A DNA stretch of 64,000 nt from Rhizobium album (lineage in GTDB: Bacteria > Pseudomonadota > Alphaproteobacteria > Rhizobiales > Rhizobiaceae). The notes below the pieces were generated by a model, which saw only the letters and a list, made by a program, of their open reading frames with translations, searched no databases and was not told the origin of the DNA. Positions 1-7,723 of the stretch are shown piece by piece. Positions within the stretch are counted from its first letter, which is position 1, and every line of letters begins with the position of its first letter. The position numbers and the translations under genes were made by a program. The stretch spans positions 248,001 to 312,000 of the forward strand of contig NZ_QFBC01000002.1 of assembly GCF_003122325.1 (NCBI RefSeq), given 5' to 3'.

Positions 1-75
1 CGAGGCATCGCCGCGGATGGAGAATTCTTCTTTCGGTCGGCTCCCGCAATGCGGGCAATGGATGAGGCTTGCCAT
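1..75 (-). CDS. soxD: Sarcosine oxidase delta subunit, N-terminal part (cut by window edge)
   Basis: Reading leftward from the ATG at 73-75, the 25 visible codons begin MASLIHCPHCGSRPKEEFSI. The early CPxCG zinc-ribbon-like motif is typical of the small delta subunit of heterotetrameric sarcosine oxidase, which oxidises sarcosine to glycine with transfer of the one-carbon unit to tetrahydrofolate. It starts 9 bp after the soxB stop, the usual soxB-soxD order, so the two are very likely co-transcribed. Only the start is in the window; alpha and gamma subunits would be expected beyond the left edge. Confidence 0.85.
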   Translation of the reverse strand, partial: MASLIHCPHCGSRPKEEFSIRGDAS

Positions 76-84
76 GGTCGTGTC

Positions 85-1335
85 TCAATGGAGGTTCGGC
101 TGCGGACCCTTGCCGCCTTCGTCGATGGGGAAACCGCGTTCGAACCGGTCGAGCCGCAGGAAACGGGCGACGTTGTGGCTCTCGTTGCGGGCGATCAGAT
201 GGGCGAAACAGAAACCGGATGCGGGCGTCGCCTTGAAGCCGCCGTAGCACCAGCCGCAATTCAGGTAGAGATTGTCGATCGGCGTGCGGTCGATGATCGG
301 CGAGCCGTCCATGCTCATGTCCATGACGCCGCCCCAGGAGCGCAGCACGCGGGTGCGCGACAGGCCGGGGATCAGCGACACGCCTTCCTCGATCGTGTGC
401 TCCACCGTCGCCAGGTTGCCGCGCTGGGCGTAGGAGGAGTAATAATCGATGTCGGCGCCGAACACCAAGCCGCCCTTGTCGGACTGCGAGATGTAGAAAT
501 GGCCGGCGCCGTAGGTGATGACGTTGTCGATCATCGGCTTCAGCCCTTCCGAAACGAAAGCCTGCAGCACATGCGTCTCGATCGGCAGCTCGAGATCGGC
601 CATGCGACCGACGGTGGTGGTGTTGCCGGCGGCGGCCAACGCCAGCTTGTTGCAGCCGATGAAACCTTTCGTGGTCTCGACGCCGACCACCCGGCCGTTT
701 TCGCGGCGGATGCCGGTCACCTCGCAATGCTGGATGATGTCGACGCCGCGGCTGTCGGCGCCGCGGGCATATCCCCAGGCCACCGCATCGTGGCGGGCCG
801 TGCCGGCGCGCGCCTGGTAGAGGCCGCCGAGGATCGGGAAGCGCGCATGGTCGAAATTGAGATACGGCATCATGCGGCGAACCTGCTCGCGGTCGAGCAG
901 CTGGGCATCGACGCCGTGGATCATCATCGCATTGCCGCGCCGGGCATAGGCGTCACGCTGGCCGTCGGAATGGAACAGGTTGACGATGCCGCGCTGCGAG
1001 ACCATGGCATTGTAGTTGAAATCCTGCTCCAGCCCTTCCCAGAGCTTCATCGACAGCTCGTAGAACGGCTCGTTGCCTTCCAGCAGGTAGTTGGAGCGGA
1101 TGATCGTCGTGTTGCGCCCGACATTGCCGGCGCCGATATAGCCCTTCTCGATCACCGCGACATTGGTGATGCCATGCTCCTTGGCGAGGTAATAGGCCGT
1201 CGACAGGCCATGCCCGCCGCCGCCGACGATGACGACGTCGTAATGCGGCTTGGGTTCCGGCTCGCGCCAGGCCGGCTTCCAGCCGCGATTGCCGGAAAAA
1301 GCTTGTTTCAGGATCGATAGGGCGGAGTAGCGCAT
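85..1335 (-). CDS. soxB: Sarcosine oxidase beta subunit
   Basis: A 416-residue FAD-dependent oxidoreductase of the DAO family. The dinucleotide-binding motif VVIVGGGGHGLSTAYYLA is near residue 35-50, followed by the region where the beta subunit carries its covalent flavin, and the C-terminal part GGFKATPASG is typical of SoxB. Family knowledge: this subunit carries the sarcosine-oxidising site of the four-subunit cytosolic enzyme. The ATG at 1335 (MRYSALSILKQAF) gives the normal family length; the open frame extends further upstream but without homologous-looking sequence. soxD follows after 9 bp. The gene is divergent from cysQ across about 320 bp, where its promoter should lie. Confidence 0.95.
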   Translation of the reverse strand: MRYSALSILKQAFSGNRGWKPAWREPEPKPHYDVVIVGGGGHGLSTAYYLAKEHGITNVAVIEKGYIGAGNVGRNTTIIRSNYLLEGNEPFYELSMKLWEGLEQDFNYNAMVSQRGIVNLFHSDGQRDAYARRGNAMMIHGVDAQLLDREQVRRMMPYLNFDHARFPILGGLYQARAGTARHDAVAWGYARGADSRGVDIIQHCEVTGIRRENGRVVGVETTKGFIGCNKLALAAAGNTTTVGRMADLELPIETHVLQAFVSEGLKPMIDNVITYGAGHFYISQSDKGGLVFGADIDYYSSYAQRGNLATVEHTIEEGVSLIPGLSRTRVLRSWGGVMDMSMDGSPIIDRTPIDNLYLNCGWCYGGFKATPASGFCFAHLIARNESHNVARFLRLDRFERGFPIDEGGKGPQPNLH

Positions 1336-1654
1336 CGGGCATTTCCATTGGTCAATTCGCCGGAGACATTCGCATATGCACTCGAAACGACAAGCCCGCA
1401 ATGGACATGGGCCGATCTGAACGGGACATCGGCAAGAGAGTCTTGCGGCGTTGCGAAAATTCCACAGCGCCAGCGGAGAACCGTTGCCAAGACGAGACAC
1501 CCGGCGGAAACGGTAACAATACCCTTAACTCTCTGGCGACGATATTCTTGCTGACAGCAGAACAAGACACTAACTACATCCATCGTGCTTCTCTTCGAAA
1601 CAGGATGCCAATGCCGTTCATTCCCCCCGCCCCGAAACCGGAGCCCGGCCCGTG
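1336..1654. other. Divergent intergenic region soxB/cysQ
   Basis: About 320 bp without a convincing gene. It must hold the promoters for both divergent genes. Short open frames occur on both strands but show no family signature and overlap one another. A weak possible promoter facing cysQ is CTTGCT near 1550 followed by CTAACT 17 bases on. No clear operator was seen. Confidence 0.5.
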
Positions 1655-2485
1655 ATGCTCGATATCCTGGAGAAAGCCGCGCTGGAAGCAGGCCGCGCCA
1701 TCCTGGCGATTTACGCCACCGCGCCCGAAATCACGGTGAAGGCCGATAATTCGCCGGTGACGGAAGCGGACCAGCGCGCCGAAGACATCATTCTTCGGCA
1801 TCTCGGCGCCGCCTTTCCGGAGATCCCGGTCGTCGCCGAGGAATGCGTGGCGGCGGGCATCGTGCCCGATATCGGCGGCGAGGTGTTTTTCCTCGTCGAT
1901 CCGCTCGACGGCACCAAGGAATTCATCCAGCAGAACGGCGACTTTACCGTCAACATCGCCTTGATCCGCCAGGGCGTGCCGGTCGCCGGCATCGTCTATG
2001 CGCCGGCCAAGGACGTCGCCTATACCGGCATCGACGGACGGGCGGAAAGGCTGGAGATCGGGCCCGACGGCACGATAACCGGCCGCAGGCGCATTTTCGC
2101 CCGACTGCCGGCGACCCCGGTCGTCGCCGTCGCCAGCCGCTCGCACCACAGCGCCGAGATCGAGACCTATCTCGACCAACAGGGCATCACCGGCTGTCGT
2201 TACAGCGGCTCGTCCTTGAAATTCTGCCTGCTGGCGGAAGGCGATGCCGACATCTATCCACGCTTCACCCGCACCATGGAATGGGACACGGCCGCCGGCG
2301 ACGCCGTTTTGCGCGCGGCAGGCGGCGTGACGCTGGGCGCCGAAGGCGTGCCGCTGCTTTACGGCAAGGTCGCCGACGATGCCGAACACAGCTTCGCCAA
2401 TCCGCATTTCATCGCCTTCGGCCGGCGGCTGACGCCGGTTCCGGGCACGGGTATGGGGACGGGTACGCGAAAGCAGGGAAACTGA
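1655..2485 (+). CDS. cysQ: 3'(2'),5'-bisphosphate nucleotidase CysQ
   Basis: A 276-residue inositol-monophosphatase-superfamily phosphatase. The metal-binding signatures are visible: an EEC motif near residue 68, DPLDGTKEF near residue 88-96, and WDTAAGDAVLRAAGG near residue 210-225. The DGTKEF form is characteristic of CysQ rather than SuhB. Family role: hydrolyses 3'-phosphoadenosine-5'-phosphate to AMP, recycling the by-product of PAPS-dependent sulfation or sulfate assimilation. The chosen ATG at 1655 immediately follows an in-frame GTG at 1652, which is a possible alternative. It stands alone, divergent from soxB. Confidence 0.93.
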   Translation: MLDILEKAALEAGRAILAIYATAPEITVKADNSPVTEADQRAEDIILRHLGAAFPEIPVVAEECVAAGIVPDIGGEVFFLVDPLDGTKEFIQQNGDFTVNIALIRQGVPVAGIVYAPAKDVAYTGIDGRAERLEIGPDGTITGRRRIFARLPATPVVAVASRSHHSAEIETYLDQQGITGCRYSGSSLKFCLLAEGDADIYPRFTRTMEWDTAAGDAVLRAAGGVTLGAEGVPLLYGKVADDAEHSFANPHFIAFGRRLTPVPGTGMGTGTRKQGN

Positions 2486-2573
2486 GCAAATTCAACGTGG
2501 CCGGCGGGACCTGATCCCCGTCGCCTTGCGCCGGCCTATTCTGGGAGCGATCCAAACACGGAGAGCCCCGACC

Positions 2574-3614
2574 ATGTCCGAGACGACGCCGAACCTGACA
2601 CTTCCCTACATCCTGCCCTCGCAAGCGCAAAAACATGTCACCCACAACGAAGCCCTGCAGCGGCTTGACGCCCTCGTCCAGCTGACGATCCGCGCCACGC
2701 TGGCGACACCGCCCGGAACGCCGGAGGATGGCGCCTGCTTTCTCGTCGATGCCGGTGCCGGCGGCCTCTGGAGCGGCAAGGACGGACAGATCGCCGTTCG
2801 CCAGGACGGCGCCTGGACGTTTTTCGTCCCGCGCGACGGCTGGCGCGGCTGGTTTGCCGCAAGCGGCACCCTTCTGGTCCACGAGGACGGGGAATGGAAC
2901 CCGCTGCCGCTGCCCGAAGGCGGCGCGATGCAGATGCTCGGCATCAACGCCACACCGGACACGACCAACCGGCTTTCCGTATCCGCCCCGGCGACACTGC
3001 TGACCAATGAAGGCGCGGGGCACCAGCTGAAGATCAACAAGGCCGCATCGTCGGATACCGCATCGCTGCTGTTCCAGACCGGCTGGACGGGTCACGCGGA
3101 AATGGGACTGGCCGGCGACAACGGCTTCTCGATCAAGGTCAGCCCCGACGGCAGCAGCTGGCTTGCCGCCCTGACGGTGACCACCGGGGGGCGGGTACAC
3201 CTGCCGCAACGGCCGCTCGTCGCGGCATCGATGAACAGCGCCACGACGACACAGGCCGCCGGCAGCAAGACCGGCTTCCAGAGCCTGGCGGCCAATCAGG
3301 GTGGCTTTGCACTGGGCGCAGCGATTTCAGGCGGCAGCGGTTCCCGCCTGGTGGTGCCGGAGGATGGCCTTTATCTCGTCAGCCTGAGCCTGCAGGCATC
3401 GTCGACCGGCGCCCACGGCATCGACCTCCTGGTCAACGGCGCGACAGTCGTCGCGTCGATCCGCAACACCGGCAGCGGCGGCACCCTGGCCAGCAAATCC
3501 GCGACAACCATCGCCGCGCTCTCCGCCGGCGACTGGCTCTCCTGCGAACATTCCGGCAGCGCGGACGTGACGTTTGGCCCGGGCAAGACCGCCGTGACGG
3601 CGATCATGTTGTAA
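2574..3614 (+). CDS. DUF2793 domain protein (phage tail-like)
   Basis: A 346-residue protein. Residues about 1-110 match the DUF2793 pattern (LPYILPSQAQKHVTHNEAL near the N-terminus, then a DGACFLV / GLWSGKDGQIA / W-rich beta section), a domain known from prophages and gene-transfer-agent-like loci of rhizobia. The C-terminal 130 residues are rich in Ser, Thr, Gly and Ala with beta pattern (VVPEDGLYLVSLSLQA, DLLVNGATVVASI), resembling a C1q/TNF-like jelly-roll trimer head. No signal peptide is seen. ATG at 2574 was chosen over an upstream in-frame start at 2526 because homology starts at SETTPNLTLPYI. A tail-fibre tip or domesticated surface protein is an inference; there are no other phage genes beside it. 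Confidence 0.8.
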   Translation: MSETTPNLTLPYILPSQAQKHVTHNEALQRLDALVQLTIRATLATPPGTPEDGACFLVDAGAGGLWSGKDGQIAVRQDGAWTFFVPRDGWRGWFAASGTLLVHEDGEWNPLPLPEGGAMQMLGINATPDTTNRLSVSAPATLLTNEGAGHQLKINKAASSDTASLLFQTGWTGHAEMGLAGDNGFSIKVSPDGSSWLAALTVTTGGRVHLPQRPLVAASMNSATTTQAAGSKTGFQSLAANQGGFALGAAISGGSGSRLVVPEDGLYLVSLSLQASSTGAHGIDLLVNGATVVASIRNTGSGGTLASKSATTIAALSAGDWLSCEHSGSADVTFGPGKTAVTAIML

Positions 3615-3634
3615 GCAAAACGTCGTATCCGCAG

Positions 3635-4429
3635 TCAGAGCAGGCGATAGCGGCAGGCGCGCGCGATCGCCTGCATGCGGTTGACGGAATCGAGCTTGCG
3701 CATCGCCGCCTTCAGGTAGCTGGCAACCGTATGCGACGAGATTTCGAGAATGATGGCGATTTCTTCGCTGCTCTTGCCGGCGGCTGACCAGCGAAGACAT
3801 TCGATCTCGCGGCCAGTCAGCCGTTCGCGCGGCCCGTCCAGCACCGTTTCCTGGCGCACATGGTTTTCGAGCAGGGTAAGTGCCCTGAAAAAGAGTTCCA
3901 TCTTTTCCTGCTCGGTGATCGTCGGCTTGACGCCGGAAAACGCGATGATGTGGTGGCGAAGGCGCATGTCGTGCGCCGAAAAACTCAGCGTATCGCGCAG
4001 GCCCGCCTGGGAAAACACCGCCGTCAGGCCATTGGCGTTCTGGTTCGCTTCGCCTTTGCTGAAGACGCAGCAATTGGAAAAGACCGGAAGGATGGTTTCT
4101 TTCAGGCGAGCGACAAGAGAGCTGCAGCGGAAGACGTCCGCGGCGGCATAACGCCGGCGCAGGTCCTCCGGCCAGTTGCTGAGAACGTGGTTGCTCAGGA
4201 AATCCGATTTGTCGCCGTGCGGAAAGCGGGCGACCAGATAAAAGGAAAAACCGTAGTCGGCCGCAAGCTTTTCGAATGCCCTGGACTGTCCGGCCACGTC
4301 CGGCGCCGCCTCGCGTGGTTTCCGGAGTGGCGAAGAGCCCCCGTCACCCTCACCACGAGCCGAAAAGATGTAACCGGCCATGCCCACTGCTCCTTGCGCG
4401 AGATCCATAAACGAATGATTAGAAAGCAA
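3635..4429 (-). CDS. LuxR-type transcriptional regulator (solo)
   Basis: A 264-residue protein with a LuxR-type helix-turn-helix at the C-terminus (LTGREIECLRWSAAGKSSEEIA, then SSHTVASYLKAAMRKL). The N-terminal 170 residues have the layout of an autoinducer-binding domain (FSFYLVARFP, SNWPEDLRRRYAAADV, RDTLSFSAHDMR), but only some of the usual acyl-homoserine-lactone contact residues can be placed. No luxI gene is in the window, so this is a solo regulator whose ligand is unknown. Start may instead be the Met at 4408. It converges on the DUF2793 gene with a 20-bp gap. Confidence 0.85.
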   Translation of the reverse strand: MLSNHSFMDLAQGAVGMAGYIFSARGEGDGGSSPLRKPREAAPDVAGQSRAFEKLAADYGFSFYLVARFPHGDKSDFLSNHVLSNWPEDLRRRYAAADVFRCSSLVARLKETILPVFSNCCVFSKGEANQNANGLTAVFSQAGLRDTLSFSAHDMRLRHHIIAFSGVKPTITEQEKMELFFRALTLLENHVRQETVLDGPRERLTGREIECLRWSAAGKSSEEIAIILEISSHTVASYLKAAMRKLDSVNRMQAIARACRYRLL

Positions 4430-4799
4430 CTATAGCACCGGCACGAGGTCGCACCGGAAACGAAGAAAAGCCTCGCGCCATGGAAATGGCGGAAGCAGCA
4501 TGAATGCTATGCGGAATAATTCAGGAACGCCGGCTCAATAAAGGCCAGTCCAGTTCCGTTGGCGCAGCACATACTTTAAGTCTGAATTTTAATAAAATGC
4601 CGATTGTGCATGGGAGCTATGCATCTGCATCAAATTTACGCAACGGAAGGCTTGTCTTTGCTTGTATCGAGCCTCTTTTGAGGCCAGGCCGCAAGCGTTT
4701 CAAATTGTTGTAAAATAGTTACACGCGGCTTAGGCAATTTTTAAATGTGGCACGATAGAGTGCCCCACATGTGGTCTTGAGTTTGTGTAGAGAGTCCCA
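4430..4799. promoter_or_regulatory. Upstream region of sciP and the LuxR-type gene
   Basis: A 370-bp AT-richer divergent region without a convincing gene. It holds TTAA at 4576-4579 and 4589-4592 (spacing 9, so not a perfect TTAA-N7-TTAA CtrA box), a perfect 10-bp palindrome CCACATGTGG at 4765-4774, and a GAGTC (GANTC, CcrM methylation) site at 4792-4796 just before the sciP ATG. sciP transcription is cell-cycle controlled in Caulobacter; the sites here are candidates only. Confidence 0.45.
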
Positions 4800-5075
4800 A
4801 TGACCGAAATGATACGACCCCGAGTGAAATATGTCATCGGTCCCGATGGCAGCCCGCTGACGATCGCGGATCTCCCGCCGGCCAATACGCGCCGCTGGGT
4901 CATCCGCCGGAAAGCGGAAGTTGTCGCGGCAGTGCGCGGTGGCTTGTTGAGTCTCGAGGAAGCCTGCGAACGCTATACGCTGACGGTGGAAGAGTTTCTT
5001 TCCTGGCAATCCTCGATCAACGATCACGGCCTTGCCGGGCTGAGAACCACACGGATCCAGCAGTACAGACACTGA
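4800..5075 (+). CDS. sciP: CtrA inhibitor SciP (DUF1153)
   Basis: A 91-residue protein with the full DUF1153 pattern: PRVKYVIGPDGSPLTIADLPP, then RRWVIRRKAEVVAAVRGGLLSLEEACERY and TVEEFLSWQ, a compact helix-turn-helix fold. In Caulobacter SciP (92 residues) binds CtrA and blocks its recruitment of RNA polymerase, so it restrains CtrA-activated genes early in the cell cycle. The length and the position about 2 kb from ctrA fit. It is transcribed alone and converges on the PqiA-like gene, with a palindromic element between them. Confidence 0.95.
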   Translation: MTEMIRPRVKYVIGPDGSPLTIADLPPANTRRWVIRRKAEVVAAVRGGLLSLEEACERYTLTVEEFLSWQSSINDHGLAGLRTTRIQQYRH

Positions 5076-5091
5076 GGCCTTTGTTTCCATT

Positions 5092-5131
5092 CGATTCCGG
5101 AGGCAAAACCGCTGCAAATTTTGCCCGATTG
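5092..5131. repeat. Degenerate intergenic palindromic element
   Basis: Lies between the convergent sciP and PqiA-like genes. It has GGCAAAA at 5102-5108 and TTTTGCC at 5119-5125 as inner arms, with ATTCC and GATTG outer remnants. The same GCAAAAccgct...TTTTGC core occurs in the tandem array at 11139-11434 and in the element at 41255-41298, so it is a diverged copy of that family. As RNA it would form a hairpin and may act as a bidirectional terminator. Confidence 0.6.
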
Positions 5132-5133
5132 TC

Positions 5134-5586
5134 CTAGGATTTGGCGATCAGCCCTTGCAGAAGCCCGGCTGCGATTGCAGACGCGGCGTAGAACCATAGG
5201 CCTGGCTGCGTGAAAGCGCTTGCCAGGCCGCTTGTTTTTGCCGCCACGATGACGACCGCCACCAGCATGACGTCCATCATCGACCAGCGCGACAGCAGGG
5301 GCAGCAGCCTGTGCACTATCCCCTTGCCGTCGGTGCGACCGGCATTCATCGCCTCTGCCGCAAGGCCGATCATCTTCACCACCGGGCAGGCGACGGACAG
5401 CAGGAAGACCAGTGCCGCCAGGATCCGGTCGTCCGACGTCCAGAGCGCGGCGATGATGGTGACCAGCGACGGGCTGTCGGAGAAAAAATAAAGCTTTTCG
5501 AACGTCACCAGCGGCAGGACCAGCCCGAGCGCCAGGCAAAAAGGCGCGGCGGCCAGCAGGAACGGCTTGGCCCAGGCCTTCAGCAT
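5134..5586 (-). CDS. PqiA-like inner-membrane protein
   Basis: A 150-residue protein with four predicted membrane segments (residues about 8-28, 50-70, 95-115, 125-147). Motifs such as LPLVTFEKLYFFSD, FSVACPVVKM-like LLSVACPVVKMIGL and LSRWSMMDVMLVAVVI match the paraquat-inducible protein A family. Full PqiA carries two such units; this is a single-domain short form common in alphaproteobacteria. PqiA family proteins act with MCE-type lipid transport systems, but no pqiB-like partner is nearby, so the role is unknown here. Confidence 0.85.
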   Translation of the reverse strand: MLKAWAKPFLLAAAPFCLALGLVLPLVTFEKLYFFSDSPSLVTIIAALWTSDDRILAALVFLLSVACPVVKMIGLAAEAMNAGRTDGKGIVHRLLPLLSRWSMMDVMLVAVVIVAAKTSGLASAFTQPGLWFYAASAIAAGLLQGLIAKS

Positions 5587-5693
5587 GCGTCCGCCACCCC
5601 TGTCCCGGTTTCATCCATCGCTTGTTCCCCCTGCCCCATCTGCGTTAGGCTTGCCACGCCTCTGTGCATATAGGCAATGATACGGGAGATGAA

Positions 5694-5975
5694 ATGGATA
5701 TCCGCAAAGAAGACCGGCCGTCGGGCGGACGCTACGTCGCCAGCCTCGAAGGTCACGAAGGTGAAATGACGTTCTCCCGCTCATCGCCGCATCTGGTCAT
5801 CGTCGATCACACCGGCGTGCCGGATGCGCTGCGCGGCAAGGGCGTCGGACAGGCCCTGGCGCAACATGCCGTCGACGATGCCCGCGCCGGCGGCTGGAAG
5901 ATTTTCCCGCTCTGCCCGTTTTTCAAGGCGCAGGCAGCCCGGCATCCGGAATGGAAGGACGTGTTGAGCGGCTGA
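5694..5975 (+). CDS. Small GNAT-type N-acetyltransferase
   Basis: A 93-residue single-domain protein. It has an N-terminal beta hairpin (GGRYVASLEGHEGEMTFSR), HTGVPDALRGKGVGQALAQHAVDDAR as the acetyl-CoA pyrophosphate loop and following helix, and a closing FPLCPFFKAQAARHPEW segment. This is the short Acetyltransf_CG/YjdJ-like family; substrates are not known. The ATG at 5694 has GGGAG 6-10 bases upstream. It is transcribed away from the PqiA-like gene. Confidence 0.85.
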   Translation: MDIRKEDRPSGGRYVASLEGHEGEMTFSRSSPHLVIVDHTGVPDALRGKGVGQALAQHAVDDARAGGWKIFPLCPFFKAQAARHPEWKDVLSG

Positions 5976-5985
5976 GCCCGCAACG

Positions 5986-6047
5986 CCGAAACCCGCCTAT
6001 GACGAATGTATGCCATTCATCATAGGCGGTCGGAAACCGGGTTTCGG
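5986..6047. terminator. Nested inverted repeat between convergent genes
   Basis: An inner stem pairs 5995-6008 with 6014-6027 (GCCTATGACGAATG against CATTCATCATAGGC, one mismatch, 5-base loop). An outer stem pairs CCGAAACCC at 5986-5994 with GGGTTTCGG at 6039-6047, leaving an 11-base bulge. There is no T-run, so it may be a bidirectional terminator or RNA-stabilising hairpin between the acetyltransferase gene and the fliJ-like gene. Confidence 0.6.
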
Positions 6048-6064
6048 GTCAGGCTCGTGGCCGG

Positions 6065-6415
6065 TCAGGCGCGGATACGTGCGGACGTATCGCGCTCTTC
6101 CAGCGCGGCTGCCCGGGAATATTCCGCCTGAACCTCTTCGAGCACCGTCTCCGCCGCCTCCTGCTGGGTCTTCAATTCCCGGATCGAGACCTGAAGATTG
6201 TCGGCTCTTTGCCGTGCAGCTTTGGCGAAGGTGGGATAGGCGAAGTGATTCGGATCGGAAATGCCCGATTTCTTCTCCTCGAGAACGATCTGGTTCTCGA
6301 GTTCCTTGGACATCCGTTCGAATTCGGACATCATCAGCTGCAATTGCTGCAACTGACGGCGTTTTTCGTTCACCTGAAACTCTTTCAGGCGAACTAGGCT
6401 CTCACGCGACTTCAT
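6065..6415 (-). CDS. FliJ-like flagellar export coiled-coil protein
   Basis: A 116-residue almost wholly helical protein (KSRESLVRLKEFQVNEKRRQ at the start, then long heptad-rich stretches and a DNHFAYPTFAKA-like turn). The N-terminal pattern is that of FliJ, the chaperone and stalk-like component of the flagellar type III export ATPase. A fliJ-like gene facing away from ctrA is a conserved alphaproteobacterial arrangement. ATG at 6415 was preferred over a TTG at 6421 because GGGAG sits 8 bases ahead of the ATG. It is apart from other flagellar genes; the function is inferred from the family. Confidence 0.75.
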   Translation of the reverse strand: MKSRESLVRLKEFQVNEKRRQLQQLQLMMSEFERMSKELENQIVLEEKKSGISDPNHFAYPTFAKAARQRADNLQVSIRELKTQQEAAETVLEEVQAEYSRAAALEERDTSARIRA

Positions 6416-6856
6416 ACGCAATACTCCCGTGATGCGAGACCCCGGCTACACTCATTTTGGCCCGTTTAACCGACCTGACACATATCGGATCAAAAAAATT
6501 TCCGCGGTGTTAATAAAAACCTACCGTCGGTAACCTTTCGTTTACGGGCATCGTTAATGATAGAGACGATCTTTTAAGGGTCAGTAAATGCCGAGCCATA
6601 AAAAGCGAGGCAACGGAATGCTGGAGTCGGATGAATCGCTTAGCTCGTTTTCTTAAAGTGAAATTTTAGAAAGCTGCGCGTCGATTCATTGTTGGAAATC
6701 AGGGAACTGCAAAAAATATTTAATGAATTCGTATACCTTGCCAGAGGGAATCAGAATTTGTTAACCATTTGGTGGCAGCTTTCAAATCAGGCAACGACTG
6801 GATCCGTGGCGCGTAGAGGCTAGGACGACCTTTCGGCGGCGGTAAAGGGGATTAAA
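6416..6856. promoter_or_regulatory. ctrA / fliJ-like divergent control region with GANTC sites
   Basis: A 440-bp AT-rich region between divergent genes. Four GANTC (CcrM methylation) sites lie at 6624-6628, 6633-6637, 6683-6687 and 6748-6752. A CtrA-type half site TTAACCAT is at 6761-6768, about 90 bases before the ctrA ATG; other TTAA cores occur near 6466, 6508, 6553 and 6652. In Caulobacter and rhizobia ctrA transcription depends on promoter methylation state, GcrA and CtrA itself, so the cluster is meaningful. Transcription starts cannot be fixed from sequence alone. Confidence 0.7.
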
Positions 6857-7558
6857 ATGCGGGTTCTACTCATCGAAGACGATAGCGCGACAGCGCAGAG
6901 CATCGAGTTGATGCTCAAATCCGAAAGCTTCAACGTCTACACGACGGATCTTGGCGAAGAAGGTGTCGATCTCGGCAAGCTGTATGATTACGACATCATC
7001 CTCCTCGACCTGAACCTGCCGGACATGTCCGGCTACGAAGTTCTCAGAACGTTGCGCCTCTCGAAGGTCAAGACGCCGATCCTGATCCTGTCCGGCATGG
7101 CCGGCATCGAAGACAAGGTTCGCGGTCTCGGCTTCGGCGCCGACGACTACATGACCAAGCCGTTCCACAAGGACGAGTTGGTTGCGCGCATCCACGCCAT
7201 CGTCCGCCGCTCCAAGGGCCATGCCCAGTCGATCATCTCCACGGGCGAACTGATCGTGAACCTCGACGCCAAGACCGTCGAAGTCGGCGGCCAGCGCGTT
7301 CACCTGACCGGCAAGGAATACCAGATGCTGGAGCTGCTTTCGCTCCGCAAGGGAACGACGCTGACGAAGGAAATGTTCCTGAACCACCTCTATGGCGGCA
7401 TGGACGAGCCCGAACTGAAAATCATCGACGTCTTCATCTGCAAGCTGCGCAAGAAGCTGGCCAATGCCGCCGGCGGCGCAAACTACATCGAAACGGTCTG
7501 GGGCCGCGGCTACGTCCTGCGCGAGCCCGACGGCAGCGATTACCTCGAAACCGCCTGA
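6857..7558 (+). CDS. ctrA: Cell-cycle master response regulator CtrA
   Basis: A 233-residue OmpR-type response regulator. The receiver domain (1-120) has acidic residues E7-D8-D9, phospho-acceptor D51 in [11 protein letters not shown], and the KPF lysine near 104; a winged-helix DNA-binding domain fills 125-230 ([32 protein letters not shown]). Near-identical to known alphaproteobacterial CtrA across its length. Phosphorylated CtrA binds TTAA-N7-TTAA sites to control division, motility and replication. The gene has its own large promoter region and terminator; its phosphotransferase chpT and inhibitor sciP flank it. Confidence 0.98.
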   Translation: MRVLLIEDDSATAQSIELMLKSESFNVYTTDLGEEGVDLGKLYDYDIILLDLNLPDMSGYEVLRTLRLSKVKTPILILSGMAGIEDKVRGLGFGADDYMTKPFHKDELVARIHAIVRRSKGHAQSIISTGELIVNLDAKTVEVGGQRVHLTGKEYQMLELLSLRKGTTLTKEMFLNHLYGGMDEPELKIIDVFICKLRKKLANAAGGANYIETVWGRGYVLREPDGSDYLETA

Positions 7559-7600
7559 GACCTTTTTCCGCCTGTTCCCAGCTTGCCGCATGATCGACCT

Positions 7601-7635
7601 GCCCGTTTTCAAGACGGGCGGGTTTTTCGTTTTTG
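7601..7635 (+). terminator. Intrinsic terminator of ctrA
   Basis: Stem GCCCGT (7601-7606) and ACGGGC (7614-7619) with a 7-base loop, then GGTTTTTCGTTTTT. It is 43 bases after the ctrA stop and oriented for it. Confidence 0.75.
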
Positions 7636-7723
7636 CACATGCGTCCGGACGTTGAAGGCGGACAACAAAAAAGCTGCCGTCCAGGAGAAACGGCAGCCGG
7701 GATTTGCAATGGATAAATGGAAA

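Noticed and set aside
49-1320. A plus-strand open frame of 423 codons
   Set aside because: Opposite soxB; composition typical of an antisense frame in GC-rich DNA.
4504-4713. Possible 69-residue protein upstream of sciP
   Set aside because: AT-rich, no family pattern and in the expected promoter region.
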